Assembly (NCBI RefSeq): GCF_002813755.1 | Contig: NZ_CP018061.1 | Coordinates: 2,966,001-3,030,000, forward strand | Reading direction: 5' to 3' | Source: Enterococcus mundtii | GTDB lineage: Bacteria > Bacillota > Bacilli > Lactobacillales > Enterococcaceae | Length of the DNA: 64,000 nucleotides | Part shown: positions 1 through 8,958 of the stretch, piece by piece | Layout: every line of letters starts with the position of its first letter | How positions within the stretch are numbered: the first letter of the stretch is position 1 | Position numbers and translations under genes: made by a program | Notes under the pieces: generated by a model | What the model saw: the letters and a program-made list of their open reading frames with translations, nothing else | The model's database searches: none | What the model was told of the DNA's origin: nothing

Positions 1-278
1 GCATAACAGCTAATCAAACAAGAGATGTTCGCAAATGTCTTTCGTGTATATTTTACAGTCTTGGGCTTTACCCCAGTTTCGATCACGAACTGATCGGCTA
101 AATCAAATTCTTTCACATCTGCTTGAACATCTTTTATGCAACTTTCTAACTCGTATCTATTCATCTTCAACTCCTCCATTACATTGGCTTGTAACAGAGG
201 AACTGAAGCATGAGCATCCAGATAGAAGAGGAGTCTAAGTCTGCCTATGGATTTTTTATCTAGAAATTCCAACATCAT
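1..278 (-). CDS. Mga-family transcriptional regulator, N-terminal part (runs off the left edge)
   Basis: The reverse strand is open from an ATG at 278 to the window edge, about 92 codons, and the gene continues outside. An AAAGGTG ribosome site lies upstream. The protein begins MMLEFLDKKSIGRLRLLFYL, which fits the helix-turn-helix start of Mga/AtxA-like regulators. The pattern (L-rich first helix, then a recognition helix near residues 30-50) matches the two complete Mga-like proteins at the other end of the window. It lies directly downstream of the WxL surface operon in the same direction, and such regulators often accompany WxL loci, so control of that operon is a reasonable guess. Only the DNA-binding start is visible, so PRD or EIIB-like domains cannot be checked. 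An ATG at 275 is an equally possible start. Confidence 0.6.
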   Translation of the reverse strand, partial: MMLEFLDKKSIGRLRLLFYLDAHASVPLLQANVMEELKMNRYELESCIKDVQADVKEFDLADQFVIETGVKPKTVKYTRKTFANISCLISCY

Positions 279-311
279 TTTGTGTCACCTTTTCTAACTG
301 ACAGAATCAAC

Positions 312-1457
312 TTACGGCAAGGAAATTTTATCTTCTTCATCTTCTTCGTCCTTTTTGCGACGTTTCCAAAGAATAAAGAACAAAAGAAACGCAAGTAATG
401 CCAGAAGGATGCCACCAATCAAGAAGTAAATCCAAGTATTATCCTTTTCGACCGTCACATCTTTTGCATTTAATTCTTTTGCTTTTTCAGCAGTGATAGT
501 AAAGTCTTTTTCAAAATGCCATTTGTAGACATAATGAATATCCGTTTCCTTGCCTTCTTGATCTTTTTCTGTTTGGACATACTCTCCACTAGGATCTTTT
601 TGCCCATACACATCCATGGCTAAATGGTACGTTCCCGCCTTCATCGGTTTGGATGGATTACCACTATCCAACATTCCTTGATTACTGATTGCAATAGGAT
701 AATCAAAATTTGTATTTGGTGCCATTTGCATCATTTCTTTGACTGAAGTGAACGTCATGTTTGGATCGTCAACATTGGTGACTGTTGCATCCACTTTCAT
801 TTGGTTTAAATAGCCCATTTTTGAATTTTGAAGATTGGCATTGATCACGTTACGAGCATTAACTTGAGAAGGAGCAACATCATTTAACGTTAAAGATGGC
901 GCAACTTTTGTGTTTGTTTGTTGCAACACAAGCGCTTCGACATAACTGTATTCATTTTTCAATGAAACACCTTTTTTATCTGTTGACGAGGTATCTGTTT
1001 CGGAGGACTTTTGTTTGAACGTCAAACCGCCCGCAATTACACCATCAAATTTTTCAGAAGGCATAGTTACCTCGATTGCAATACTCGTTTGTGACTGCGG
1101 TTGTAAAGCAATTTCATCAGGCATCTTCACATACTCTGCCAAATCATACTTCAATGTTTTATCTTTTTTGTTTTCAGTCGGACTGTATTCGACCACCCCA
1201 TTGATGTTGGTGGTAGCACTTGCTACACTTGCTTCGACAGTAACTACTTTATCTGTTGAATTATCTAACAAGACTTGGATTGTTTGTTTTTGCCCTGGCG
1301 TCATCAATAAATCAAAATAAGAAACATCTTCTGCTTGGTTTTCTGGTAAGACTGGTGTCATTGAAAATTGAAACTCGTTGGCTTTGACAACTTGATTAGT
1401 TATCATCATTACCATCACCATTACGAACATCGTTAAATAAAATTTTGCCCTTTTCAT
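312..1457 (-). CDS. DUF916/DUF3324 cell-surface protein (WxL-interacting protein)
   Basis: A signal peptide (MKRAKFYLTMFVMVMVMM...) is followed by an extracellular region and one C-terminal membrane helix (WIYFLIGGILLALLAFLLFF) with a basic and acidic cytoplasmic tail. This is the layout of the DUF916-DUF3324 proteins that accompany WxL proteins and are thought to bind them and peptidoglycan at the cell surface. The open frame extends to 1538, but the ATG at 1457 is chosen because the signal peptide starts there and an AAGGAG site precedes it. It is the last gene of the WxL cluster, 227 bases after the preceding WxL gene, a gap large enough for its own promoter. About 381 residues, normal for the family. 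Confidence 0.88.
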   Translation of the reverse strand: MKRAKFYLTMFVMVMVMMITNQVVKANEFQFSMTPVLPENQAEDVSYFDLLMTPGQKQTIQVLLDNSTDKVVTVEASVASATTNINGVVEYSPTENKKDKTLKYDLAEYVKMPDEIALQPQSQTSIAIEVTMPSEKFDGVIAGGLTFKQKSSETDTSSTDKKGVSLKNEYSYVEALVLQQTNTKVAPSLTLNDVAPSQVNARNVINANLQNSKMGYLNQMKVDATVTNVDDPNMTFTSVKEMMQMAPNTNFDYPIAISNQGMLDSGNPSKPMKAGTYHLAMDVYGQKDPSGEYVQTEKDQEGKETDIHYVYKWHFEKDFTITAEKAKELNAKDVTVEKDNTWIYFLIGGILLALLAFLLFFILWKRRKKDEEDEEDKISLP

Positions 1458-1684
1458 TTCTGTTGCGCTCTCCTTCGTTTCTATATGTAGAAAAGTTGTG
1501 CCAAAAGCTTCCGAACTTTTCGGATAAACTTTCGACACACTCTCTTCTTTTAAAGATTTATTTTTTTCAAATATGTTGTATTCAAAAAATACTGGAGAAT
1601 GACGAAAATAGGGGGGTATTTCCGGGTTCTTCCTTTTACTTCCCGAATTCGGACATATCTGGTTTCATTTGTTTTCTACTAATT

Positions 1685-2437
1685 TTAGTTTGCTGGTGTA
1701 TCACTTAATGACCAAGTCATTGTTGCTTTGTAGCTGCTTGCTAATTTTGTTGAAGCACCTGGAATTTCCAATTTTACAGAAGAATCTTTTGTTGAATCGT
1801 TACCAAAGTCTACCAAGTTTGTACCAGCACCATTTCCATCTGTCGCACCCATGACGATGTCTGATTGAACATTTGGATCTAGTGTAGTGATTGTTTTTAC
1901 TTTATCCGCAGGTGTTTTAGATGCTGAAGCAATCGTTGCATTAGTCAAGTACACTTTAGCACCATCTAAAGTTGCTCCAGGTTTACCAGCAGAAGCTGAA
2001 TCTGTCGAAGCAAAATCACCCATTTTAACAGTTAAAGACCAACCAGCTAGTGTCCCACGATTATCTGTCACTTGGACATAGTTTGGACCAGTAGTTGCAT
2101 TACCTGTAGCATCTTTGTACTTTTGTGCTGCTGCACTATAAACCATATCTTCTGATGTGATTTCTTGTGTTCCAAAATCAAATGATGAAGCAAAGTCGAT
2201 AGATAATGGTCCAGGCGTTCCAGGAACAACCGGGATAGTTGGATCAGGATTTTCTGGTGTCACTGGCTGTGTTGGGTTCAATGGATCAATAGGGTCAGTT
2301 ACGTTAGTAGATGGTGTATATTTGATTGCTCCATAGGCATCGTAAGTTGCTACTTCGTCGGCTGATGCAGTTGTTGCTATACCTGTTACGATCAATGACG
2401 CTAATACGGCTGTTGTATACAATGTTACTTTTTTCAT
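1685..2437 (-). CDS. WxL domain surface protein
   Basis: Secreted protein with an N-terminal signal peptide (MKKVTLYTTAVLASL), a proline- and aspartate-rich linker and a C-terminal WxL domain. The two WxL signatures are visible as GTLAGWSLTV and, near the C-terminus, TMTWSLSDTPAN. The domain opening LSIDFASSFDFG is also typical. WxL domains hold proteins non-covalently to peptidoglycan on the surface of low-GC Gram-positives. The ATG at 2437 is preferred over one at 2464 because it has an AAGGAG site and begins the signal peptide. It is the third of three tandem WxL genes, about 30 bases after the previous one. No adhesive or enzymatic domain precedes the WxL domain, so the protein is probably one partner of a surface complex. 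Confidence 0.9.
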   Translation of the reverse strand: MKKVTLYTTAVLASLIVTGIATTASADEVATYDAYGAIKYTPSTNVTDPIDPLNPTQPVTPENPDPTIPVVPGTPGPLSIDFASSFDFGTQEITSEDMVYSAAAQKYKDATGNATTGPNYVQVTDNRGTLAGWSLTVKMGDFASTDSASAGKPGATLDGAKVYLTNATIASASKTPADKVKTITTLDPNVQSDIVMGATDGNGAGTNLVDFGNDSTKDSSVKLEIPGASTKLASSYKATMTWSLSDTPAN

Positions 2438-2467
2438 GTGAATTTCTCCTTTTTGATGACTCATTTT

Positions 2468-3244
2468 TTATTTGTTTGTTGGTAGATCCGAAAGAATCCA
2501 GACCAAATTCGTTTTATAGCTCACTGGATCTTTAGGGGTTGATCCAGGAACAAACAATTGAATCGCGGAAGTGAATGTAGTCGTTTTCTCTTTTCCTTCA
2601 ATTATTTCTTTTTTTTCGGATAAATCTGTTAAATCTCCCCATCGAGTGATCCATGTCCCAGCTCCTTGATTGAACTCTGCCCTGGTTATTACACTTTCTT
2701 GATTGGGAACCATTCCTAATACTTCATAGGCAGTTGGGTTTGGAGAGTTACTGTTACTTACCAGTTCTGGTTTCAGAAAGAACAACGTTGCACCAGTTAA
2801 TTCTTTGTATTGGACATCTTCTTCAGTGTGAAACTGTTGAGTTTCTTTTACTTTCAGCGTCCATCCAGTCAATGTTCCGCGATTATCTGTGACTTGAACA
2901 AAGTTCGGGGTGATTAAACTCGGATCATTAAAATACTTTTGTGCCTGGGCTTCATAATACTCATCTTTATTGGATATTTGATTCATCCCAAAATCTAAAC
3001 TACTGGCAAAATCAATTGACAACGCCCCTCCTGTTCCAGGATTAGGCTTAGAACCGTCAGGATTCATGGGATCAACTGGAATTTCCGGGTTGGTGGGATC
3101 TACAGGAAGTGTCGGTTTTTTCGATGATTGAAATCTTACCGCATCATACTCTCCTAAATCTTCATGATGTTCTGCATCAACCATTTGAGTGGCAGTAACA
3201 CTAAGTAGCATAGAAAGTACGCTTGCCAATAAAAACTTCTTCAT
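2468..3244 (-). CDS. WxL domain surface protein
   Basis: Second of three tandem WxL genes. It has a signal peptide (MKKFLLASVLSMLLSVTATQ), a Pro/Asp-rich linker with repeated PVDPTNPEIPVDP-type units, then a WxL domain with GTLTGWTLKV and a variant second motif NLVWILSDLPTN. The ATG at 3244 is preceded by GGAAGGAGG. The frame extends upstream to 3310 without a better ribosome site. The gene starts 35 bases after the stop of its upstream neighbour, so one transcript is likely. The three WxL paralogues differ mainly in the central loops, which suggests duplication followed by divergence of the exposed face. Confidence 0.9.
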   Translation of the reverse strand: MKKFLLASVLSMLLSVTATQMVDAEHHEDLGEYDAVRFQSSKKPTLPVDPTNPEIPVDPMNPDGSKPNPGTGGALSIDFASSLDFGMNQISNKDEYYEAQAQKYFNDPSLITPNFVQVTDNRGTLTGWTLKVKETQQFHTEEDVQYKELTGATLFFLKPELVSNSNSPNPTAYEVLGMVPNQESVITRAEFNQGAGTWITRWGDLTDLSEKKEIIEGKEKTTTFTSAIQLFVPGSTPKDPVSYKTNLVWILSDLPTNK

Positions 3245-3279
3245 ATAGTCCTCCTTCCTTGGAAAATATCTAAATTTCA

Positions 3280-4101
3280 TTAGTTTGCTGGTGTATCGGA
3301 TAGTGTCCAATTAAGGTTCGTTGTGTAAGTTCCCGCTTTTTTTACTGTGGCACCTGGTACAGATAGTGTGATTGGTGATTTTGTTGCTATAGCATCTGCA
3401 CTTGTTGCGGTTGTATCATAATCTGTTGGTGTACCCAATCCGTAAGTCCATGTACCCATCCCTTGGTTTTTAGCTGCTGCAACGATTACTGTTTCTGCGG
3501 TAGAAACTGCGTACGAACCTGTTTTTACTTCTTTAGGATAGATAGACGAATCTATGCCTTTTTCTGTATTCACATGACCACCACTGAAAGATAATTGTGC
3601 TCCTGTTAAATAGTCACCTACTTCAGCACTGCTTTCATCTGTCACACTTGGGTCCACTGTGTCTAAATGGAATTGTGCATCTGTCGCTACTGATAATGTC
3701 CAACCAGCGAAATTCCCACGGGTATCCGTTACCTGTACATAGTTTTCAGTCGTATTTCCATTGTCAAATGCTTGAGGATGCGCATAGTAAGTTTCATCTT
3801 TAGAAGTAATCGATTGTTCACCAAACGCTAACGAGGAAGCAAAGTCAATCGCTAGTGGCCCGCCCGTGCCAGGTCCTGGAGGATTTGTTGGATCAGTTGG
3901 ATCAATCGGTACGACCGGAATACTTGGATCTGGGTCTTCTGGATCGACTGGGGGGGTAACCGTTGTCCCTTGTTTAAATTCAACCGAAGACTTTGAATCG
4001 TACTGCCCAACAGCTGCTGCATTGACAAGTGTTGCTCCGTATGTAGAGATCATTCCAACACCGGCAAGCATTACTAAAGAATATTTTTGTATTTTTTTCA
4101 T
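3280..4101 (-). CDS. WxL domain surface protein
   Basis: First of the tandem WxL genes. It has a signal peptide (MKKIQKYSLVMLAGVGMIST), a Pro/Asp/Gly-rich linker, and a WxL domain with NFAGWTLSV and NLNWTLSDTPAN. An AAGGAAGG ribosome site precedes the ATG. At 273 residues it is slightly longer than its siblings because of an insertion after the first WxL motif. It begins 27 bases after the small anchor-protein gene, so both probably share a transcript. Role by family: peptidoglycan-associated surface protein; substrate or ligand unknown. Confidence 0.9.
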   Translation of the reverse strand: MKKIQKYSLVMLAGVGMISTYGATLVNAAAVGQYDSKSSVEFKQGTTVTPPVDPEDPDPSIPVVPIDPTDPTNPPGPGTGGPLAIDFASSLAFGEQSITSKDETYYAHPQAFDNGNTTENYVQVTDTRGNFAGWTLSVATDAQFHLDTVDPSVTDESSAEVGDYLTGAQLSFSGGHVNTEKGIDSSIYPKEVKTGSYAVSTAETVIVAAAKNQGMGTWTYGLGTPTDYDTTATSADAIATKSPITLSVPGATVKKAGTYTTNLNWTLSDTPAN

Positions 4102-4128
4102 TTTTTATTTGTTCCTTCCTTTTTTCGC

Positions 4129-4461
4129 TTAGGCGATTTTTTTATTTAGGCTCAATTTTCGGTATAAAATCAAGCTAGCCAACATAGTAATAACAGTTAG
4201 AACGTACATTAGAACATTGGAGCTATCACCGGCAGCTGGTATTTTCATTTGTTCGTCTGGAGCTATCAAAAGAACATTTTTCTCATCCTCTGTTAAATGT
4301 CCGGAGCTAGGGGGAGTCATATATTCATATTTACCATAAAATCCGGTCTCTCCATAACTTCCATAAGATTGAGTATCTGCCCTACCGACAGTTGCATTAC
4401 TGCTTAATAACAGCAAAAGCAAAACCAAACAAGTCATCCATTTTTGCTTTGACTTAAACAT
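4129..4461 (-). CDS. Small sortase-type anchor protein of the WxL operon
   Basis: A 110-residue protein with an N-terminal signal peptide (MTCLVLLLLLLSSNATVGRA), a short Tyr/Gly-rich extracellular stretch, then MKIPAAGDSSN, a hydrophobic helix and a basic tail (YRKLSLNKK). The C-terminus has the layout of a sortase signal, but the pentapeptide reads IPAAG where LPxTG is canonical. Small LPxTG-like proteins commonly head WxL operons, and this one occupies that place. Either a sortase with relaxed specificity uses it or the protein simply stays in the membrane. Function is otherwise unknown. Confidence 0.75.
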   Translation of the reverse strand: MFKSKQKWMTCLVLLLLLLSSNATVGRADTQSYGSYGETGFYGKYEYMTPPSSGHLTEDEKNVLLIAPDEQMKIPAAGDSSNVLMYVLTVITMLASLILYRKLSLNKKIA

Positions 4462-4935
4462 CTTTCCCTGCTTCCTCCTCCTTAGTACTCGTTCATCATA
4501 CCTTTCTGCGGTTTCTTCATCATCTTAATTTTCTGTTAGTTCCTGAAAAAAAATTAAACAAAAAGTCACCTCTGTAAAAGCCTTGGAAAAATATACACTA
4601 TTTTATCGAGTCACTCTTATAAAAAATTTTAAAAAAAATATAAAATAACTATTAAATTTGTATAAACAAGTTGTCTAATATTTATTTCTTCTGTATTAAA
4701 TAATTTACAAATCCTTTTATTAATAGAATAATTGGTATTGTCCATTTCATATTTATTAAAATAAAACTTGTAATTAATTAAAATAAATAATAAATAGTAT
4801 AAAAAAAAAGAACAAAATAATTAAATTTTGATAACTATGAAGATAACTATCTGAAAAATTTCATTCTTTGATCATAGAATGTAGATGCTTACATTCGATC
4901 ATCCACTCACGTCTTATGTATCCTAATAAATAGAT

Positions 4936-5018
4936 ATAAAAAAAGAGGCTACTTCTGTTCCCACCGTTTTTTTGGTTTCAGGAGGTGCGAAAGGACGATT
5001 GTCCCAGTCTCTTTATGT
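4936..5018. repeat. Imperfect inverted-repeat intergenic element
   Basis: The ends read AAAGAGGCTACTTCTG on one side and TGTCCCAGTCTCTTT on the other. On the reverse strand this gives GAGACTGGGACA facing GGAACAGAAGTAGCCTC. It resembles the element at 37584-37749, which also carries a GGGACA / ACTTCTG pair at its ends. Probably a small non-coding repeat or bidirectional terminator family of enterococci. Family membership is inferred from these two copies only. Confidence 0.35.
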
Positions 5019-5300
5019 GCTGAAGTAATCGCTCTAACACTATTTTTTTATGATCCCATTATTTTCTCTATACTTGTAATCCACCACTTCAATAGATATT
5101 CAGATAAATACTGCTCAATGACAAAAAAAATAAATTATCCCTTTATTTTAGGTGGAAGATCTCCAATTTCAATAGTCTTGAACCTTTGTTTTTACTATAA
5201 TTTTTCACTTAATTAAATTTATTAAAGATATTGTTTGTTATATCAACAATAAATATATTGTTGTTACATTATAATCTAATTCGTTTCCATAAACTGCAAT

Positions 5301-5314
5301 TGCAAGCGCTTGCT
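5301..5314 (+). promoter_or_regulatory. cre-like CcpA operator
   Basis: TGCAAGCGCTTGCT is a near-perfect palindrome around AAGCGCTT and close to the Gram-positive catabolite-responsive consensus. It lies about 30 bases before the start of the decayed secreted-protein gene, in a position suited to catabolite repression. CcpA binding is inferred. Confidence 0.5.
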
Positions 5315-5343
5315 AAAAAAAGTGAGGATAAGTTAGTGAATTA

Positions 5344-5922
5344 ATGAAAAAAGTTTTTAACCAAAAAAGTTTTTTTAAATTTCTATTTTTCTTTTCAGTG
5401 TGTTATCTATTATTATGGTTACTCAGAGTATTGTCTATAGTGATCAAATGGCTCCTTCTAATGAAATAAATATTGATACAACAATAATAAATAGAAGAGA
5501 TTTACCTTCAAATATACTTTAGAACAGGCTACAATAAACTTAAATAAAGAAAAAAATGCTAAACTGGATAACAATAGCTTATCTAAAGGCATCACCGTTG
5601 TTTCAGGATATATAATTAGAATGAGTGAAACCACCTGTCAATTATACATTGCTTGGTCGGTACAGACCCAATTAATATATGGCGTGCCAGCAATATTAGA
5701 GTAACGAATTTGAGCTTGCTAAATCCATATACTTACTTAAATGTAAATAATTTTTATCAAGGAACAACTGCTGCAGCTACTGGAACCTGTTATGTTAGTA
5801 CGATGAGTATTCCTACAAGCGAGTCCCGTGCAAATGTTTATGCTTCGACATTACAAGCTTATTATCTTTCTTTTGGCTGGAGATCCGCATTGATAAATAA
5901 CGCTACTGTAGTAATAAATTGA
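5344..5922 (+). pseudogene. Decayed secreted-protein gene
   Basis: An ATG at 5344 starts a signal-peptide-like sequence (MKKVFNQKSFFKFLFFFS). The sensible reading then moves through three frame changes: to VLSIIMVTQSIVYSDQ near 5400, to a frame reading LSKGITVVSGYIIRM after a TAG near 5520, and to the frame from about 5653 that ends NNATVVIN at 5922. Together they describe a secreted protein of roughly 190 residues that is now broken at least three times. The last segment alone is open but has no signal peptide or ribosome site. I do not recognise the family. A cre-like site precedes it. Confidence 0.55.
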
Positions 5923-5946
5923 TGACATTTCAGGAGGAACAGAATA

Positions 5947-6414
5947 TTGCTAGATTCGGATTTTCTTTTTGAAAAATATAAAGAAAAAATACATTGTGTG
6001 AAAACGAGAAATGAACCTTTAGCTACATTGAAAGAACTAGTTGATGTAAAAGAGACCCCTATTTCCATTATTTATAAAGAACATCTTGAAATGTTAAAAA
6101 TCAATGTTCTTCACTCGATCTATGCTCGAAAAGAAAAAAAGATCGAATTTCGCCTATTTTATGTATCAGACAATTCAAAAAGCAACATCTATTATCAGTC
6201 ATATGCAAAAAATCCAATCACACTCCCTGGATTAAAGAAAGAAACAATTTATATTATCTTCGAGGAGTCACTCGGGATTATGGAAACAAATTGCAATTTA
6301 TTAGCTATCGACTTTAGAATACGCCAAGGAATCGAACAAGAGCACTTAGATAATAGAGATATTTATTTTTTAGACTATGTTTCAAACTTTGAGAATCGCT
6401 CTCTATTTGAATGA
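5947..6414 (+). CDS. Hypothetical cytoplasmic protein
   Basis: 155 residues, TTG start with a strong AGGAGG site ten bases upstream, 24 bases after the decayed secreted-protein gene. There is no signal peptide and no membrane segment. The protein is rich in Lys, Glu, Ile and Tyr, with a central segment (KKETIYIIFEESLGIM) that looks like alternating strand and helix. I do not recognise a family. Its position right behind a secreted-protein gene in the same direction suggests the two once formed an operon, and the intact reading frame shows that this partner has been kept while the first decayed. Confidence 0.6.
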   Translation: MLDSDFLFEKYKEKIHCVKTRNEPLATLKELVDVKETPISIIYKEHLEMLKINVLHSIYARKEKKIEFRLFYVSDNSKSNIYYQSYAKNPITLPGLKKETIYIIFEESLGIMETNCNLLAIDFRIRQGIEQEHLDNRDIYFLDYVSNFENRSLFE

Positions 6415-7218
6415 TTTAAAGAATAAAAAACCAGAGCATGACTAGCACTATAAAGGTTCTTGTGTAACGTTAAAATATTACTCGGCACTACTCGAATATA
6501 TTCATAACTGACATGAATTCGTAACCATCCCGATTACGAAACTTAATTTTTTTCTGACACGATTTGTTTCAAGCGTCTATTCGTTGTCGTAGTATACATC
6601 TCCTGCTTTCCTTTATACTCAAGAATATTAGTTATCATATTCAGCAGATTATTACTAAAATAAAGTTTTTTCAACTCACGATACTAGACATCTTTCACCG
6701 CCATTTCATCTCATTTGGCGGAGAAAAACACCTATTGGCGGAGTAATTGGCTAAATTTATCTTACTTTCTTCAAATTGACTAAATCTTTTTTACAATCGC
6801 TTCTTTGTGCTCTGATTTATTCTCGGTGAAATTCTTTCAATTTGAACTCGCCAACACTACTTGTCGAAGAGCAAAAAAAGACACTCCCCAAATTTGGAAA
6901 ATGTCTTGAAACGATACAAATGATTGGTATTCGATTTCCCGCGAGATCTCCGTCTCATACTGTATTCGTAAGCTAATAAATTCGCAATAATTTCAGTAAG
7001 TAACATTTTGAGCATAAATTAAGAATTTTATTAGTAATTCTATCCAAATATACACTCATCAATCTTTGTTTTTATGCCATCATTACCTCGTAGATTTAGA
7101 TGAATGTAATAAAATCAGATTATTTTTGTTAGTGTTTGCACCGAAAAAAGTCGTAGTAATGAATTCATAAGTAAGTATATTTGCTGGCTCTTTAGATAAA
7201 GAATTTCCAAGAAATTAT
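6415..7218. other. Intergenic region with insertion-sequence debris
   Basis: No gene is supported. It holds a 60-base copy of an ISL3-type right end (6812-6872), a small hairpin just after it (GACACTCCCCAAATTTGGAAAATGTCTT, about 6880-6907) that may terminate transcription, and a short palindrome near 6700-6722 (CCGCC...GGCGG). The remainder appears to be decayed sequence. Confidence 0.5.
6812..6872 (+). repeat. ISL3-type right-end remnant, copy 1
   Basis: The stretch from TTCTCGGTGAAATTC to TTGTCGAAGAGC is nearly identical to the right ends at 10255-10310 and 13983-14044. Only the end survives here. It marks an old insertion beside the restriction genes. Confidence 0.65.
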
Positions 7219-7509
7219 TTAAAAATGTAGCCCAGACTTTACCAGTTCTTCCATCAATTCCGCACAATTTATTCTTCCAACAATCCCACCTCGTCCTGCT
7301 GTCATATTTCTTAACAAAGCAGCAGGTACTCCATCTTTACTAATAAAATGAATTCGATACTCTGGTCCCCAGGCACCTTGGTTTTGATTATTCTCTTTGA
7401 CGAAATTAATATTTGGCGTCCCACTTAAAAGGTAATCAAATGCTTCTTTTTTTTCATCTTCATTATTAAACACAACTTGACCATTTCTCCCATAGACTAA
7501 CTTACTCAT
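7219..7509 (-). CDS. Hypothetical protein linked to the HNH nuclease
   Basis: 96 residues, ATG with an excellent AAGGAGGAG site. It starts 19 bases after the HNH nuclease gene ends, so it is very probably co-transcribed. It is soluble and has no signal peptide or membrane helix; it contains AWGPEYRIHFISKDG and a Gly-rich NMTAGRGGIVGRI. I do not recognise the family. Association with a type II restriction gene suggests an accessory role (specificity, control or a subunit), but nothing in the sequence proves it. Confidence 0.65.
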   Translation of the reverse strand: MSKLVYGRNGQVVFNNEDEKKEAFDYLLSGTPNINFVKENNQNQGAWGPEYRIHFISKDGVPAALLRNMTAGRGGIVGRINCAELMEELVKSGLHF

Positions 7510-7528
7510 TATAGCTCCTCCTTTTTAA

Positions 7529-8743
7529 TTATGAATAATGATTGGAGATAATTGACATTGCAGTAACAAAATCGTTCTCTTCTACTTCATATCTTGAACC
7601 AAACCCAACATTTAAAACTTTAATAAAATTATCAAACGTATAAATAGTATCAATATTTTCATCAAATAAATTTTCTTCAATTGAGTTCGCCTTAGTTTTT
7701 AACAAAAGTTCTTGATATAGCACATCAACTCTTTGTGTATTTCCCATAGGATGAGCTTTTGTGATATGTTGCGATGGAGTCAGCGCAATTAAATTCTCTA
7801 AAAACATTGAAATCTCTGGATACTGATGCTCTGGAAAGATATGATGCATATGGATTGCTGCACCTGCTGAATAATCATCATTCAACTCTGAAATAGAATT
7901 GCGAAATTGGTCATTAAATTTTCGCAAATATTTTTTTGCTTTAATGGACTGATATTTGAAATATTTAACATTAATCTTAATTTTTCGCTGTTTATTCCAT
8001 TCCTGTCGGGTCATACCTTTAGGTTTAAAATGATTAGAATCCCGAAAATTCTCACGATTATACATTAGTTCCGAGTAAGTAATTGGATACTTAGAAATTC
8101 TCCCTCTAGATGTTCCACATTTTCGAAGAGTATACGCCAATGGATTTATAACTTTAGTAAAAATTCTTCTTACTTCTATAATTCCATTAATTGGAGTATT
8201 AGAAATAATGAAATTTTCAAAATTATCTTTTAAACTTAAGTAAGCTTCTTGCGTTTGAGTATTAAAAAAATCTTCGAACCAATCCCAGATATCACTATCA
8301 ACCAGTACTCTCTCACAATAGCTAGAAATAAATTTAAGCGCATTTCTTTCGTGCAGAGAAATGTATTCTAGAATATCTAAGTCATTTATACTGTAAATAT
8401 TTCTATTTCCTTTTTTTGATTTATTTAACACTTTTGCATTTGCTAACATCTCCAAAGGCTGTGCAAAAAATTTATCGTACTCATTTTTTGATAATTCATG
8501 CTCTGTACTTGGTTTGTTAAAAATATCTCGAATATTTTCTTTTGTATATTTATAATGCCAAATATCTACGCTTGAAAAAGCTTCTAAACTATCCGAATCA
8601 AAAATATATTGCAATACACAATCTGCAATAATGTTTACAACATCAGGAGTACATTTTTGGTCAATCCAACGTCCATTTTTCTCTATTCGAATATCATAAT
8701 TTTTTAGAGTTAAAAATTGCTTAACTTCCATTTCTGTAATCAT
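7529..8743 (-). CDS. HNH-type restriction endonuclease (type II)
   Basis: About 404 residues. The C-terminal part carries an HNH nuclease core: HMHHIFPEHQYP, then ENLIALTPSQH and AHPMGNTQ, which supply the histidine pair, the central asparagine and the later histidine. The N-terminal RIEKNGRWIDQKCTPDVV is a feature I associate with type II HNH restriction enzymes. The frame is open to 8806, but the ATG at 8743 has GGAG eight bases before it, while the upper ATG has no ribosome site. The two methyltransferases of the presumed system lie on the same strand 1.6 kb upstream, with a dead insertion sequence in between. Expected role: cleavage of unmodified foreign DNA at an unknown, probably asymmetric site. 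Confidence 0.75.
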   Translation of the reverse strand: MITEMEVKQFLTLKNYDIRIEKNGRWIDQKCTPDVVNIIADCVLQYIFDSDSLEAFSSVDIWHYKYTKENIRDIFNKPSTEHELSKNEYDKFFAQPLEMLANAKVLNKSKKGNRNIYSINDLDILEYISLHERNALKFISSYCERVLVDSDIWDWFEDFFNTQTQEAYLSLKDNFENFIISNTPINGIIEVRRIFTKVINPLAYTLRKCGTSRGRISKYPITYSELMYNRENFRDSNHFKPKGMTRQEWNKQRKIKINVKYFKYQSIKAKKYLRKFNDQFRNSISELNDDYSAGAAIHMHHIFPEHQYPEISMFLENLIALTPSQHITKAHPMGNTQRVDVLYQELLLKTKANSIEENLFDENIDTIYTFDNFIKVLNVGFGSRYEVEENDFVTAMSIISNHYS

Positions 8744-8958
8744 CCAGATATCTCCATCCATATTTGTACTTTTTTCCATTTTATCATTATTGATTAAAAA
8801 TTTCATTAACTATCATTACAAACAAACGTTCTAAAATGTCTAGTGTTTGTGGAAAACAATTTTGTTTTCTACTAAGACTATTTTTTGTAAAAACAGATAG
8901 ATCCAAATTGATAGAATTCAGTCGTCTAAAATAAACTCGATCAAGAAAGGATATCTCT

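Larger units (their letters stand above)
4462..5343. other. AT-rich intergenic region
   Basis: No convincing gene. The first 100 bases should hold the promoter of the WxL operon. Around 4940-5018 there is an imperfect hairpin element (see separate entry). A catabolite-type operator lies at 5301-5314. The rest is very AT-rich with no RNA gene that I can recognise. Confidence 0.6.
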
